Shown in pieces: positions 36,803-45,091 of a stretch of 64,000 bases of DNA. Where the stretch lies: NCBI RefSeq assembly GCF_017873215.1, contig NZ_JAGGKA010000012.1, positions 62,001-126,000 on the forward strand, written 5' to 3'. Each line of letters opens with the position of its first letter. Within the stretch, counting starts at the first letter, position 1. The notes beneath the pieces were generated by a model. The model was not told the DNA's origin. It ran no database searches and saw only the letters and a program-made list of their open reading frames with translations. The stretch is from Clostridium tetanomorphum. Lineage in GTDB: Bacteria > Bacillota > Clostridia > Clostridiales > Clostridiaceae. The position numbers were made by a program, and so were the translations under genes.

Positions 36803-38518
36803 ATGAAGTTTTTTAATAATTTAAGGATAACTTTTAAATTGGCACTAAGTTTTCTAATAGTTGGTTTGTTAATGATTTTTATTAGCACATTAGGTATGTC
36901 AAATATGAATAAAATTAATAGAGGGGCAGATAGTCTATATTATGATAATATAGTAGGAATAGATTCAATAAATGATATAGATAAAAATTTAATAGCTACT
37001 TATTTAGATACGCAATTGATGACAAAAGAAGAGTATAGTGGAAGAAAAAATGAATTAAAAGATGAAATTGATAAACTATCAAAAGAATATCACAGGATAA
37101 TGGAAGTATATAAGAATGCTATTACAAAAGATGAAGATAGTAAACTTTTTAGTGAGTTTGAAGTAAAATTAAAAGAGTATGAAAACATTAGAAATTCTTA
37201 CATAAGTTTAATAATGCAAAACAAAACAGTTGAAGCTAAAGAAAAATTTAAAGAATTTACTAATATGCGAAGTAACATTAGTGATATGTTAGATAAATTA
37301 ATAGAATTAAATAAAACTTGGGCAAAAGATGCTGTTGCCAATAATAAAATAACTTTTAATAATTCACGTAAAGTTACTTTAGCAATAATCATTACTTCAT
37401 TTATATTATTATCAATATGCTCTGTATTGATAATAAGAGCTATAACAATGCCATTAAAGAAAATAAAGGATTTTTCTGATAGATTATCAGAATATAATTT
37501 TTCAGAGGAATTAATAATAGATGTAAAAGATGAGTTTGGAGAAACCGCTATGGCTTTGAATAGAGCACAGCATAATGTTAATTCTCTTATAAGAAGTGTT
37601 ATAGATAGTGCACAAGATATGAGTGCATCTAGTGAGGAATTATCGGCAACTGTAGAAGAGTTATCATCAAATTTTGAAACTATAAATATATCTACATCAG
37701 AGATTAACTCAGTAGTACACAATACAAGTACAACAGCTGAAGAGGTATCAGCTTCGGTACAGGAAATAGATTCAAGTATTTCTGTATTGTCCAATAAAGC
37801 AGTAGATGGAAGTAGTAATTCATTAAAGATAAAAGAAAGAGCGGCATATATTAAAAGAGATAGTAAAGAATTAGTTGGAAATACAACAAAAATTTATAAT
37901 AATATAGAAAAAGAAATAATAAAAGATATAGAAAAAGGAAAGGTTGTAAATGAAATAAAAGACATGGCCAATATAATAGGAAATATAGCAGAACAAACTA
38001 ATCTTTTAGCGCTTAATGCAGCAATAGAAGCAGCTAGAGCTGGAGAACAAGGAAAAGGCTTTGCAGTAGTTGCAGAAGAAGTGAGAAAACTTGCAGAGCA
38101 ATCCTCAGTGGCAGCAGAGAATGTTAAAGTCACTATAGATGAAGTTCAAAAGGCTTTTAATAGTGTATGCAAAAATAGCAATGAGTTGTTAAGATTTATG
38201 AACGAAGAAGTAAGCAAGCAGTTTGAGACTTTTGTTAAGGTAGGAGAACAATATGATGAGGATGGAAATTTCTTTAATAATATGTCAGAAGAATTAGCTT
38301 CTATGACGGAGGAAATTACCGCCACAATAAATCAAGTAAATGAAGAAGTTAAAAACATGTCACAAATGTCTCAAACTTCATCAGAAAATTTAAAAGGAAT
38401 AAAAGAAAGTATTAATGAATCAACACAAGCTATGGAAAATGTTGCAGCTACAGCTCAAAATCAGGCAGAGCTTGCTCAAACTCTTAATGAGTTAGTTCAG
38501 AAATTTAAGGTGGATTAG
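36803..38518 (+). CDS. Methyl-accepting chemotaxis protein with four-helix-bundle sensor
   Basis: 571 residues: helix 1 (about 10-32), external helical bundle, helix 2 (about 190-215), HAMP, and a signalling domain with [30 protein letters not shown]. Paralogous to the receptor at 32108. AAGGGGG precedes the ATG at 36803; the ATG at 36779 has no such site. With the phosphodiesterase upstream it probably forms one transcription unit, linking c-di-GMP level and taxis. Confidence 0.93.
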   Translation: MKFFNNLRITFKLALSFLIVGLLMIFISTLGMSNMNKINRGADSLYYDNIVGIDSINDIDKNLIATYLDTQLMTKEEYSGRKNELKDEIDKLSKEYHRIMEVYKNAITKDEDSKLFSEFEVKLKEYENIRNSYISLIMQNKTVEAKEKFKEFTNMRSNISDMLDKLIELNKTWAKDAVANNKITFNNSRKVTLAIIITSFILLSICSVLIIRAITMPLKKIKDFSDRLSEYNFSEELIIDVKDEFGETAMALNRAQHNVNSLIRSVIDSAQDMSASSEELSATVEELSSNFETINISTSEINSVVHNTSTTAEEVSASVQEIDSSISVLSNKAVDGSSNSLKIKERAAYIKRDSKELVGNTTKIYNNIEKEIIKDIEKGKVVNEIKDMANIIGNIAEQTNLLALNAAIEAARAGEQGKGFAVVAEEVRKLAEQSSVAAENVKVTIDEVQKAFNSVCKNSNELLRFMNEEVSKQFETFVKVGEQYDEDGNFFNNMSEELASMTEEITATINQVNEEVKNMSQMSQTSSENLKGIKESINESTQAMENVAATAQNQAELAQTLNELVQKFKVD

Positions 38519-38581
38519 AATCACTTATGCAGTAATATACGTAAGCATGGCATAGGATAGTTATAAAAAATAATATAAAGG

Positions 38582-38637
38582 AAAGTTCTTAGTTTCAAGG
38601 AATGCTTAATTTTACCTGAAACTAAGAACTTTTTTAT
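38582..38637 (+). terminator. Terminator between the chemoreceptor and recombinase genes
   Basis: AAGTTCTTAGTTTCAAGG and CCTGAAACTAAGAACTT pair and a T run follows on the plus strand. It serves the EAL-chemoreceptor unit; the recombinase stop codon overlaps its end on the other strand. Confidence 0.85.
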
Positions 38638-39233
38638 ACCATTTCACTTTTTTCTTCAAGTTTTAAATACATTTTTTCTTGTTGCTTTGTAGTAAATTGG
38701 AAGTAGATTTCTGTATTAGACACAGATTTATGACCAAGCCACCATTGAAGTTCTTTAATATCCATTTCAGATTCCGCTAGGTGAACAGCAGTAGTGTGTT
38801 TAATAGTATGAAAATGATGTTTACTCTTATCAGAAATTTGAGCAAGAACACAGTATTTTTTCATCAAGTGGTCAATGGTTTGTCTAGAAATAGGATTATT
38901 TTTTTGACTTTTAAATAGAATAGAAGATTCATCACATACTTTATAATTATTTATATATTTATCTAAAGCAACTTTAGTTTTACGATCAAGTCTAATAGTA
39001 TTATTGTTACTCCCTTTTAGTCTTTTGCAATAAATCTCTCCTTTAGTTGAATTATAATCTTCTAACCTTATTAAAGCTATCTCAGAAGCTCTTAAACCAC
39101 ATCTATAAGCCACCCTAAATAAAGCTAAATCCCGTATAGAATGACAACTATCACATGAGCTAATAGCATCAAAAAGTTTTATTGCTTCTTGTTGGGTTAA
39201 GTATTTTATTTTGGTATCAGAATTTCTTCTCAT
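38634..39233 (-). CDS. Short tyrosine site-specific recombinase (FimB/FimE size)
   Basis: 199 residues, a catalytic domain without the usual N-terminal core-binding domain, as in the FimB/FimE inversion switches. Catalytic residues: Arg48 in CGLRASE, Lys72 in RLKG, His142 with Lys145-His146 in FHTIKH (the usual Arg of HxxR is Lys, as in some clostridial relatives), His168 in LGHKS, and Tyr177 in TEIYF. It is convergent with the EAL-chemoreceptor unit. Its promoter carries the same palindrome as the EAL promoter. A likely target is the inverted-repeat segment at 35189-35370; an orphan phage-type integrase is the alternative. Confidence 0.82.
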   Translation of the reverse strand: MRRNSDTKIKYLTQQEAIKLFDAISSCDSCHSIRDLALFRVAYRCGLRASEIALIRLEDYNSTKGEIYCKRLKGSNNNTIRLDRKTKVALDKYINNYKVCDESSILFKSQKNNPISRQTIDHLMKKYCVLAQISDKSKHHFHTIKHTTAVHLAESEMDIKELQWWLGHKSVSNTEIYFQFTTKQQEKMYLKLEEKSEMV

Positions 39234-39257
39234 AAAATGATCTCCTTAGTATTATTA

Positions 39258-39310
39258 TACAAAATAATTGTTTTGTACAATTATTATACCAAAGCAAAAT
39301 GAATAGTCAA
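39258..39310 (-). promoter_or_regulatory. Recombinase promoter with downstream palindrome
   Basis: On the minus strand: TTGACT (39310-39305), a 16-base spacer ending CTTTGG, TATAAT (39288-39283), and then the palindrome TACAAAACAATTATTTTGTA (39277-39258). Aligned to 35320-35370, -35, spacer end, -10 and palindrome all coincide with identical spacing. Confidence 0.78.
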
Positions 39311-39341
39311 CTTATTGTAATATATGCAACATAGTTAGTGT

Positions 39342-39378
39342 AAAAAGACTGCTGACAAATGATGTTTGCCAACAGTCT
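39342..39378 (-). terminator. Terminator of the 39394 membrane protein gene
   Basis: On the minus strand AGACTGTTGGCAAA and TTTGTCAGCAGTCT pair and are followed by TTTTT, 16 bases after the stop codon. Confidence 0.85.
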
Positions 39379-39393
39379 AAATGTTTTAATAAA

Positions 39394-40926
39394 TTATTTC
39401 ATAAAGAAAGTAGAATATATAACCCCTATTGTACCTATGATGCCTAATGCATATACAACCTTAGCAGGCATAGCACCATTATTTTCAACAGCTTTACCAA
39501 ACATACCAAAAACTAATGGATGAATTAAGAAAGGCATTGCAAATATAAATGCAATCATGTCAGCTGCTTGTGCTCCAAACATACCTCCTTGAACTGCCGC
39601 AAAAAGTCCAAAGTGGGAAATAGCTGATGAATTTGCCATAGCAGCATCATTTATCGGCATTCCACTAACGCTAAGTAATAAAAATCCCCCAAATACCGCA
39701 ACTAATTGCCAACCAAAGGAAAACTGCATTAATCCTTTAACTTCTAAAGCTTCTTCACCTTTAGCATTCCTTAAAGTTTTTAAAGACCATATTGTCAATA
39801 AAGCACCAATTACTACAATTGGTAAAGTCCATCCAATTATTAAGGAACCACGAGCCGCACTAGCTGCTAATATAGAGAATACAAATACATGTCCAAAGAA
39901 AGGTATGTTGATCATAATAGGAGCCCTAGATGCTGCTTCAGGACCTAAGTCACCAGCGGTACATGCTCCAGTTAAACCAGAGTGAGATAATGATCCAGCC
40001 ATACCTGGTGCAAGATTACGTACATGGTTAGCTAAACCAAAACCAATAAGTAAAGTTAAGCCACCAAACATCCAAAATAATTGCCCAAAGAGACCGTAAA
40101 CCATAACAGCTTTCATTTCTGTTAATTTAAATGCTTCAAGAATTCTTGAACCACCTACCATAAAGTTAGCAGCAAGTACAACTGGAACACCAGCAAATAG
40201 CAATGCTCTAATTGTTGGTCCAAATTTCCAATTTGAAAATAGCATACCTAAAATAACAGATAAAATCATAGCAAAGAAAATTTGTGGTAAACCAATAAAT
40301 GGTTTAATCCATTCAGCAATATAAGCTGATGCAATTAAAATTACTATTATACATATAATTTCTAATAAACCTTTTCTAATGTATTGAGACTTATTTTTAA
40401 TAGTTGCTTTATAGTCAATCAAAATTAAAGCTCCTGATAATCCCAAGTAAGAAATAATTGGATAGAATTTACTAAGGGCATCATCAGATGAAACTCCTAA
40501 AATTAAACGTTTAACTCCTTCAATACCTATTAAAATAAAGAAAGATCTAACAAGAAATACAAGTTGTGTACGCTGAGTTCCAAGGATTATTTCCTCTTCT
40601 GATGGTACAACTAAATCTTCAATTTCTAATTTTTCATGCATTAATATTTTCTTTAATTCTTGTCCTCCAACAAAGAAGGATACTATTAATGCTGTTACTG
40701 TCACTTTACTCATTAAATCAACAATAGGAAATTCAGGTAAACCTGGTGTAGCAACATTACTTTTAACAAGAATTAATCCCATAGCTAATCCAAAGATTAC
40801 TATAATTAAGATAGGGGAATATCTTGTTCCAGCTACAACAGTACGAGAAATTAAAATAATAGGAATTAGTAATAATAATGTTAGCCAAAACTGATTTAAC
40901 ATTTGTATATTTACGAATTGTTCCAT
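39394..40926 (-). CDS. Polytopic membrane protein, unassigned transporter-like
   Basis: 510 residues with about 12 hydrophobic segments. Conspicuous features are a soluble loop near residues 95-118 (EIEDLVVPSEEE), a Gly-rich re-entrant-looking stretch NLAPGMAGSLSHSGLTGACT followed by AGDLGPEAASRAP, and GGMFGAQAADM near the C-terminus. I do not recognise the family. The repeated Gly/Ser loops in membrane surroundings recall secondary carriers of anions. AAGGAGG lies close upstream of the ATG. No partner genes; it has its own terminator. Confidence 0.7.
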   Translation of the reverse strand: MEQFVNIQMLNQFWLTLLLLIPIILISRTVVAGTRYSPILIIVIFGLAMGLILVKSNVATPGLPEFPIVDLMSKVTVTALIVSFFVGGQELKKILMHEKLEIEDLVVPSEEEIILGTQRTQLVFLVRSFFILIGIEGVKRLILGVSSDDALSKFYPIISYLGLSGALILIDYKATIKNKSQYIRKGLLEIICIIVILIASAYIAEWIKPFIGLPQIFFAMILSVILGMLFSNWKFGPTIRALLFAGVPVVLAANFMVGGSRILEAFKLTEMKAVMVYGLFGQLFWMFGGLTLLIGFGLANHVRNLAPGMAGSLSHSGLTGACTAGDLGPEAASRAPIMINIPFFGHVFVFSILAASAARGSLIIGWTLPIVVIGALLTIWSLKTLRNAKGEEALEVKGLMQFSFGWQLVAVFGGFLLLSVSGMPINDAAMANSSAISHFGLFAAVQGGMFGAQAADMIAFIFAMPFLIHPLVFGMFGKAVENNGAMPAKVVYALGIIGTIGVIYSTFFMK

Positions 40927-41078
40927 AGGACCTCCTTTAAAATAAAAAATATCAGTGCTTTAGTAAATTTTCGAACTTTTCCTATATGATTTTAGCATAC
41001 GGTCAAAATTTTGTCTATATATGTTGTAAAAAAATATATATTGTCAATAAAAGTCATATATGGGTGAGGATTAATTAT

Positions 41079-41256
41079 TTTATCCGATGACTGCCCATTC
41101 TAATACTCCCATCTTTAAAATGGGAGTAAAGAGTGGCCAGAGCCCTGGATAACGATTTCCCCTAAAGGATAACCACTTCTAAGGAGTAAAATTCCTAAGA
41201 ATTCTGTTAATAAGCTTCAGAGGGAGTAAAAACTCCCTCTGAAGTTTAGAACTTTG
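41079..41256 (-). repeat. Dispersed structured repeat, copy B (fullest)
   Basis: On the minus strand it begins AAAGTTCTAAACTTCAGAGG, folds CTTCAGAGGGAGT with ACTCCCTCTGAAG, and ends GTATTAGAATGGGCAG then TCATCGGATAAAA. TTATCC near 41145 (minus) pairs with GGATAA near the 3' end, enclosing an ACTCCCAT/ATGGGAGT hairpin. Copies A (16623) and C (52919) share parts. It fills most of the 400-base gap before the arsR promoter. It contains no ORF. Confidence 0.75.
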
Positions 41257-41262
41257 TTTATG

Positions 41263-41321
41263 TTGACAAAATATAAATATAAGTGTATCATACTTATATA
41301 CGTATACGAGTATATAAGTAT
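41263..41321 (+). promoter_or_regulatory. arsR-type promoter and 12-bp dyad operator
   Basis: TTGACA (41263-41268), 17 bases, TATCAT (41286-41291). The perfect inverted repeat ATACTTATATAC (41290-41301) and GTATATAAGTAT (41310-41321) overlaps the -10 and start region. ArsR/SmtB repressors bind such dyads, so autoregulation by the next gene is likely. Confidence 0.75.
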
Positions 41322-41365
41322 ATGTATTGCCATAATAAAAATATTAATAAAGGAAGTGTGAGTTA

Positions 41366-41707
41366 ATGGATAGACTAATGAATTTTTTTAAGATGCTATC
41401 TGATGAAACACGTTTAAGAATATTAATTTTACTTTATCATAGAAAATTTTGTGTTTGTCAGATATGTGGCATTATGGAAGAGTCCCAGCCTAAAATTTCT
41501 AAGCATCTTGCAAAACTTAGAGATATGGGATTTGTAAAAGATGAAAGACAGGAACAATTTATATTTTATAGTTTAAACATAGAAGAAGGACTTTTTAGTG
41601 AAATTATTCAAAATATAGTAAAAAATATAAATGATTATCCAAAAATTAAAAATGATATTGAAAAAATTAAGGAATCAGAAAAATTTCTTCAATCATGTAA
41701 TAAGTAA
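41366..41707 (+). CDS. ArsR-family transcriptional repressor
   Basis: 113 residues with the winged-helix core MLSDETRLRILILLYHR. The sequence FCVCQICGIM just before the recognition helix supplies Cys residues in the position of the ELCVCDL arsenite site of ArsR. It should dissociate from DNA when As(III), Sb(III) or another thiophilic metal binds. It is the first gene of a three-gene unit with a permease and a thioredoxin-like protein, and has a 12-bp dyad operator in front. Confidence 0.9.
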   Translation: MDRLMNFFKMLSDETRLRILILLYHRKFCVCQICGIMEESQPKISKHLAKLRDMGFVKDERQEQFIFYSLNIEEGLFSEIIQNIVKNINDYPKIKNDIEKIKESEKFLQSCNK

Positions 41708-41727
41708 ATTTAAAGTAGGTGAAATTT

Positions 41728-42744
41728 ATGAGTGTTATAAGTGGAGCTTTTAGATGGTTAAACAATCAATTATTAAAAATGACATGGCTTTCAGATTTAG
41801 TAAAAGTAATTATAGAGAAGGTATTTGGATTATCAGTGCAAGATAGATTAGGTGGAAGTGTACATTTTTTTATATATGATACCATAAAGATTTTTATACT
41901 TTTATCTGTTCTTATATTTATGATATCTTACATTCAAAGTTATTTTCCACCAGAAAAGACAAAGAAAATTCTTGGAGGAATTAAAGGTATTAAAGGAAAT
42001 ATACTTGGAGCTCTATTAGGCACTGTAACACCATTTTGTAGTTGTTCAAGTATTCCTATTTTTATAGGATTTACATCAGCAGGACTTCCACTAGGGGTTA
42101 CTTTTTCATTTTTAATATCTTCTCCCCTTGTAGATTTAGGATCACTTTTAATATTAATGTCATTTTTTGGGGCTAAAATTGCAATAGCTTATGTTATTGT
42201 AGGATTAGTTCTTGCAGTTATAGGAGGCACAATTATAGACAAGTTAAATATGCATAAATATATTGAAGATTATGTATGGGGAATAGAAAATGTTGATGTA
42301 GAATCAGAGAAAATGACTTATAGAGAAAGGATTTCTTATGGAAAAAGTCAGGTTAAGGATATAATACAGAAAGTATGGATATATGTATTAATAGGAGTAG
42401 GAATTGGAGCAGCAATTCATAATTGGATTCCACAAAACATCATAGAAAGTGTAGTAGGAGATAATAATCCTTTCGCAGTTTTATTAGCTACAGCAGTTGG
42501 CGTACCAATGTATGCTGATATATTTGGAACTATCCCAATAGCAGAAGCTTTATTTGGTAAGGGAGTTGGAATTGGTACAGTACTATCTTTTATGATGGCA
42601 GTAACAGCTTTATCACTTCCTTCTATGATTATGTTAAGCAAAGTAATAAAGCCAAAATTATTAGGAATATTTATAGGAATAGTAGCAGTAGGAATAATTA
42701 TTATAGGCTATGCATTTAATGCATTTTCATATATTTTAATTTAA
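41728..42744 (+). CDS. ArsP/SO_0444-type permease (DUF318 family)
   Basis: A protein of about 338 residues with eight to ten helices and the signature TPFCSCSSIPIFIGFTSAGL followed by ISSPLVDLGSLL, diagnostic of the permease family that includes ArsP. The paired Cys in the membrane probably bind metal or organo-arsenical. Members export trivalent organoarsenicals or other soft metals. The start is taken at 41728, with TAGGTG upstream; a GTG at 41719 is inside that site. Confidence 0.85.
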   Translation: MSVISGAFRWLNNQLLKMTWLSDLVKVIIEKVFGLSVQDRLGGSVHFFIYDTIKIFILLSVLIFMISYIQSYFPPEKTKKILGGIKGIKGNILGALLGTVTPFCSCSSIPIFIGFTSAGLPLGVTFSFLISSPLVDLGSLLILMSFFGAKIAIAYVIVGLVLAVIGGTIIDKLNMHKYIEDYVWGIENVDVESEKMTYRERISYGKSQVKDIIQKVWIYVLIGVGIGAAIHNWIPQNIIESVVGDNNPFAVLLATAVGVPMYADIFGTIPIAEALFGKGVGIGTVLSFMMAVTALSLPSMIMLSKVIKPKLLGIFIGIVAVGIIIIGYAFNAFSYILI

Positions 42745-42760
42745 GTTTGGAGGAGATAGT

Positions 42761-42988
42761 ATGATAATTAAAGTTTTAGGTTCAGGATGTACTAATTGCA
42801 AAAAATTGGAAGAAAATACAAGAAAGGCTGTAGAAGAGTTAGGAGTAGATGCTACTATTGAAAAAGTAACTGATATGAAGGACATTTTATCCTATGGAGT
42901 AATGAAGACACCAGCGCTTGTAGTAGATGAAAAAGTAAAAGTTATGGGAAGAGTTTTATCCTCAGAGGAAATAAAGAAATATTTATAA
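42761..42988 (+). CDS. Thioredoxin-fold small redox protein
   Basis: 75 residues: MIIKVLGSGCTNCKKLEENT has a CxxC redox pair in the thioredoxin/glutaredoxin position, and MKTPALVVDEKV the cis-Pro loop. This family (redox-active disulfide protein 2) often sits beside DUF318 permeases and ArsR repressors, as here. It may deliver reducing power or metal to the permease; the role is inferred from context. GGAGGAG precedes the ATG. Confidence 0.88.
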   Translation: MIIKVLGSGCTNCKKLEENTRKAVEELGVDATIEKVTDMKDILSYGVMKTPALVVDEKVKVMGRVLSSEEIKKYL

Positions 42989-43007
42989 AATATATTATAT
43001 TGGTAGA

Positions 43008-43046
43008 AAAGGCTATTCTATATTTGGGATAGTCTTTTAATTTTTA
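43008..43046 (+). terminator. Terminator of the arsR-permease-thioredoxin operon
   Basis: AAAGGCTATTC and GGGATAGTCTTT pair with G-U pairs, followed by TAATTTTT. Confidence 0.75.
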
Positions 43047-43183
43047 TGTTTTAAAATTATATATAAATTTATGGAACAGTCTTTTAATATAAGCATAATA
43101 TATATTAAACATTAAATTACTATATGCATATATAATCATACTCAAACTAGGTTTTACTCTATATAAGAAAGGTGGTGTACATT

Positions 43184-43432
43184 ATGGATATGAATGAATT
43201 AATAAGTGCTTTAGGAAATAGCGATGTTTTAAATGGTATAGGAACAAATGAATTACTTGGGGGAATGCTAAAGTCAGGAGGAACTGGCAATATAGCTTTA
43301 TTAGTTTTAATAGCGATTTTATTGTTTGGCCAAGGAGGATATGGTAGAGGATTAGGAGGAAGGAATCAATGTTGCTGTTGTTGCTCCAGTAAAAGACATA
43401 AACATCATCATAAAAGAAGATGTTGCTGCTAA
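43184..43432 (+). CDS. Small membrane protein with Cys5 and His-rich tail
   Basis: 82 residues. N-terminal half: MDMNELISALGNSDVLNGIG then a Gly-rich turn. One hydrophobic helix NIALLVLIAILLFG at about residues 44-57. Then GQGGYGRGLGG and the tail NQCCCCCSS-KRHKHHHKRRCCC, with eight Cys and four His among the last 22 residues. The build recalls small Gly-rich spore or membrane proteins, but the cysteine and histidine clusters point to metal binding. It lies between two ArsR genes. AAGGTGG precedes the ATG. Function unknown. Confidence 0.75.
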   Translation: MDMNELISALGNSDVLNGIGTNELLGGMLKSGGTGNIALLVLIAILLFGQGGYGRGLGGRNQCCCCCSSKRHKHHHKRRCCC

Positions 43433-43550
43433 ATTATATAATAAAGTTAAATGGAGGCTGTAGATAGGTTTGTGTAAACTCATAAACTTAACTATAGTCT
43501 CATTAAATTATATTAAAAAATGAAGAATAAAAGTAATTTGGAGGGGAATT

Positions 43551-43904
43551 ATGGATGTAATTACCATATTAAAAGCATTAAGCGATGAAAATAGGATAAG
43601 GATTTTGAACATATTAAACTATGGGGAGTTATGTGTGTGTGAAATTGAATATATACTCCAAATATCACAATCTAATGTATCTAGGCATTTGAATAGATTA
43701 AATAATGCTAAAATAATAGAGAATTATAAAAAGGCTCAATTTGTATATTATAAAATAAATGAAGATACTGTAAATAAACATAATTTTATAAAGGATATAT
43801 TAAATAATGAAATGAGTAAAATAGAACAATGTAAAATTGATATGGATAATTTTAAAAAGTTTAAGGAGTCAAAAATTGAGTGTAATACCATTAAGTTTAG
43901 GTAG
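43551..43904 (+). CDS. ArsR-family transcriptional regulator (second)
   Basis: 117 residues, winged helix with LKALSDENRIRILNIL and LCVCEIEYIL, the classical ELCVC metal site of ArsR. A recognition helix SQSNVSRHLNRL follows. The C-terminus is lengthened by a charged helix. No direct operator is obvious, but the Cys-rich gene 120 bases upstream may be a target or partner. TTGGAGGGG precedes the ATG. Confidence 0.88.
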   Translation: MDVITILKALSDENRIRILNILNYGELCVCEIEYILQISQSNVSRHLNRLNNAKIIENYKKAQFVYYKINEDTVNKHNFIKDILNNEMSKIEQCKIDMDNFKKFKESKIECNTIKFR

Positions 43905-43956
43905 TTTGGTACCTGGTACTGATGTCAAAAAAATACCTATACATATAAGTACAGGC

Positions 43957-44041
43957 GTTTTTGGAGTTGGAGAGGTAAGGGTTGAATCTATGACCTCTAA
44001 GTTATAAATCCGATAAGTTACCCACTGCCCTACCCCGTGCC
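43957..44041 (-). pseudogene. Degenerate tRNA-like sequence
   Basis: On the minus strand GGGGTAGGGCAGTGGGTAAC resembles a D arm, TCGGATTTATAACTTAG an anticodon arm, and AGGTCATAGATTCAACCC a variable loop with T arm, all in the right order. But D, anticodon and T stems contain several mismatches, so it cannot be a working tRNA. It may be a decayed tRNA or a remnant of an integration site. The 260-base gap around it has no gene. Confidence 0.35.
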
Positions 44042-44165
44042 TATATATTTATAATTTTTATATCAGTTTAAGTAAGATATATTAAATGATGCTTAAAAAT
44101 CTACATTTAATTAAAGTACGGAAGTCTAGAGTTTAGCACTACATGTGAAAATTATGGTAAAAAGC

Positions 44166-44660
44166 TTATCTTTTACGTTCCCATACAGTTATAATTGGAT
44201 GAATTAGTTTAATACTAATACCAATTTTAGGAACGTAACCATGGAATCCTTTTTGCTTCTTATATAATCCTAAACAATCAGTATCGCCCATTTTACATAA
44301 TTTATCTGAATATGATTTATAATCAAAACACTTTAAATTACAATTATTAATATCAAATACAGCAACAGTATCAAGTTCAACTTTACTTTTCCAATTGATT
44401 AATGTTACATTTAAAACTTCTTTTAAAATTTGCTCTGGATTTAATTCTTTATTTAAAAATTTTGAGTCTACTAACAAAGACAAATCAATATCTGAGTTTT
44501 CACGAAAACGATTGGATAACCCCCTAGAACCACTTAGTATAATTTTGTAAACAGAAGGATGTACAGTTAAATTAGATTCATTTAAAATATTATATGTTGT
44601 AGGAAGAAGATTTTTAATATCTTCATTTATATTATCTATAACAGTTAAATTTTCTTTCAA
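44166..44660 (-). CDS. Nucleotidyltransferase-domain protein
   Basis: 164 residues. ILSGSRGLSNRFRENSDIDL is the polymerase-beta-like motif GSx(10)DxD that binds metal and nucleotide. A third carboxylate is likely in VELDTVAVFD. Such stand-alone domains occur in aminoglycoside nucleotidyltransferases, in MNT antitoxins of HEPN-MNT pairs and in housekeeping proteins. No HEPN partner is adjacent. The C-terminus is basic. Substrate unknown. Confidence 0.75.
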   Translation of the reverse strand: MKENLTVIDNINEDIKNLLPTTYNILNESNLTVHPSVYKIILSGSRGLSNRFRENSDIDLSLLVDSKFLNKELNPEQILKEVLNVTLINWKSKVELDTVAVFDINNCNLKCFDYKSYSDKLCKMGDTDCLGLYKKQKGFHGYVPKIGISIKLIHPIITVWERKR

Positions 44661-44781
44661 TTAAATTCAATCCTTTCTGTAAAGAAAATTGTGCAATATA
44701 ATAATATTATCATAGTTGGAATTGAATTCAAATATATTGAAAAATATATATTAAAAAAGGTGAACAATATTAAACATATTT

Positions 44782-45000
44782 TTGATTTTTATTCCATACA
44801 TGATGTACTCAGTTATAGTTTTAACTAAAGGTTCTGAGATTTTTCATACCTATACTGAATCAAATGATTATGGTGTTGGAATTATTGGACTAGTTATAGG
44901 CTTTTGTCAATTCATAAGCATTTTTATGGCAAGTATACTTGGTATATATTTAAAACGAAGAAGATGTATAAGTAATATAAAAGATAATAAGGAAAATTAA
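44782..45000 (+). CDS. Small membrane protein, start codon uncertain
   Basis: About 72 residues with two predicted helices: an N-terminal IFIPYMMYSVIVLT and GIIGLVIGFCQFISIFMASILG, ending with a basic tail. The frame opens with TTG at 44782 and has no close ribosome site. AAAGGTG at 44757-44763 would better serve a start near 44767, but that codon is ATA. So the start may be mutated or non-canonical. No family recognised. Confidence 0.45.
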   Translation: MIFIPYMMYSVIVLTKGSEIFHTYTESNDYGVGIIGLVIGFCQFISIFMASILGIYLKRRRCISNIKDNKEN

Positions 45001-45019
45001 GGATAAATATAAATAATTA

Positions 45020-45050
45020 TTGACTCTCCTATTACGGCAGGGTTTATTAT
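45020..45050 (+). promoter_or_regulatory. MerR-type promoter with 19-bp spacer
   Basis: TTGACT (45020-45025), 19 bases containing CTCCTATTACGGCAGGG, TATTAT (45045-45050). The overlong spacer with an imperfect dyad is the hallmark of promoters untwisted by MerR activators; the gene downstream encodes one, so autoregulation is likely. Confidence 0.7.
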
Positions 45051-45091
45051 TTAATTGTTAACAAAATATGCGCGCATAGGAGAGATAAAAT

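Noticed and set aside
43957-44041. Functional tRNA-Ile (TAT)
   Set aside because: D, anticodon and T stems each contain mismatches, so a working cloverleaf is not possible.
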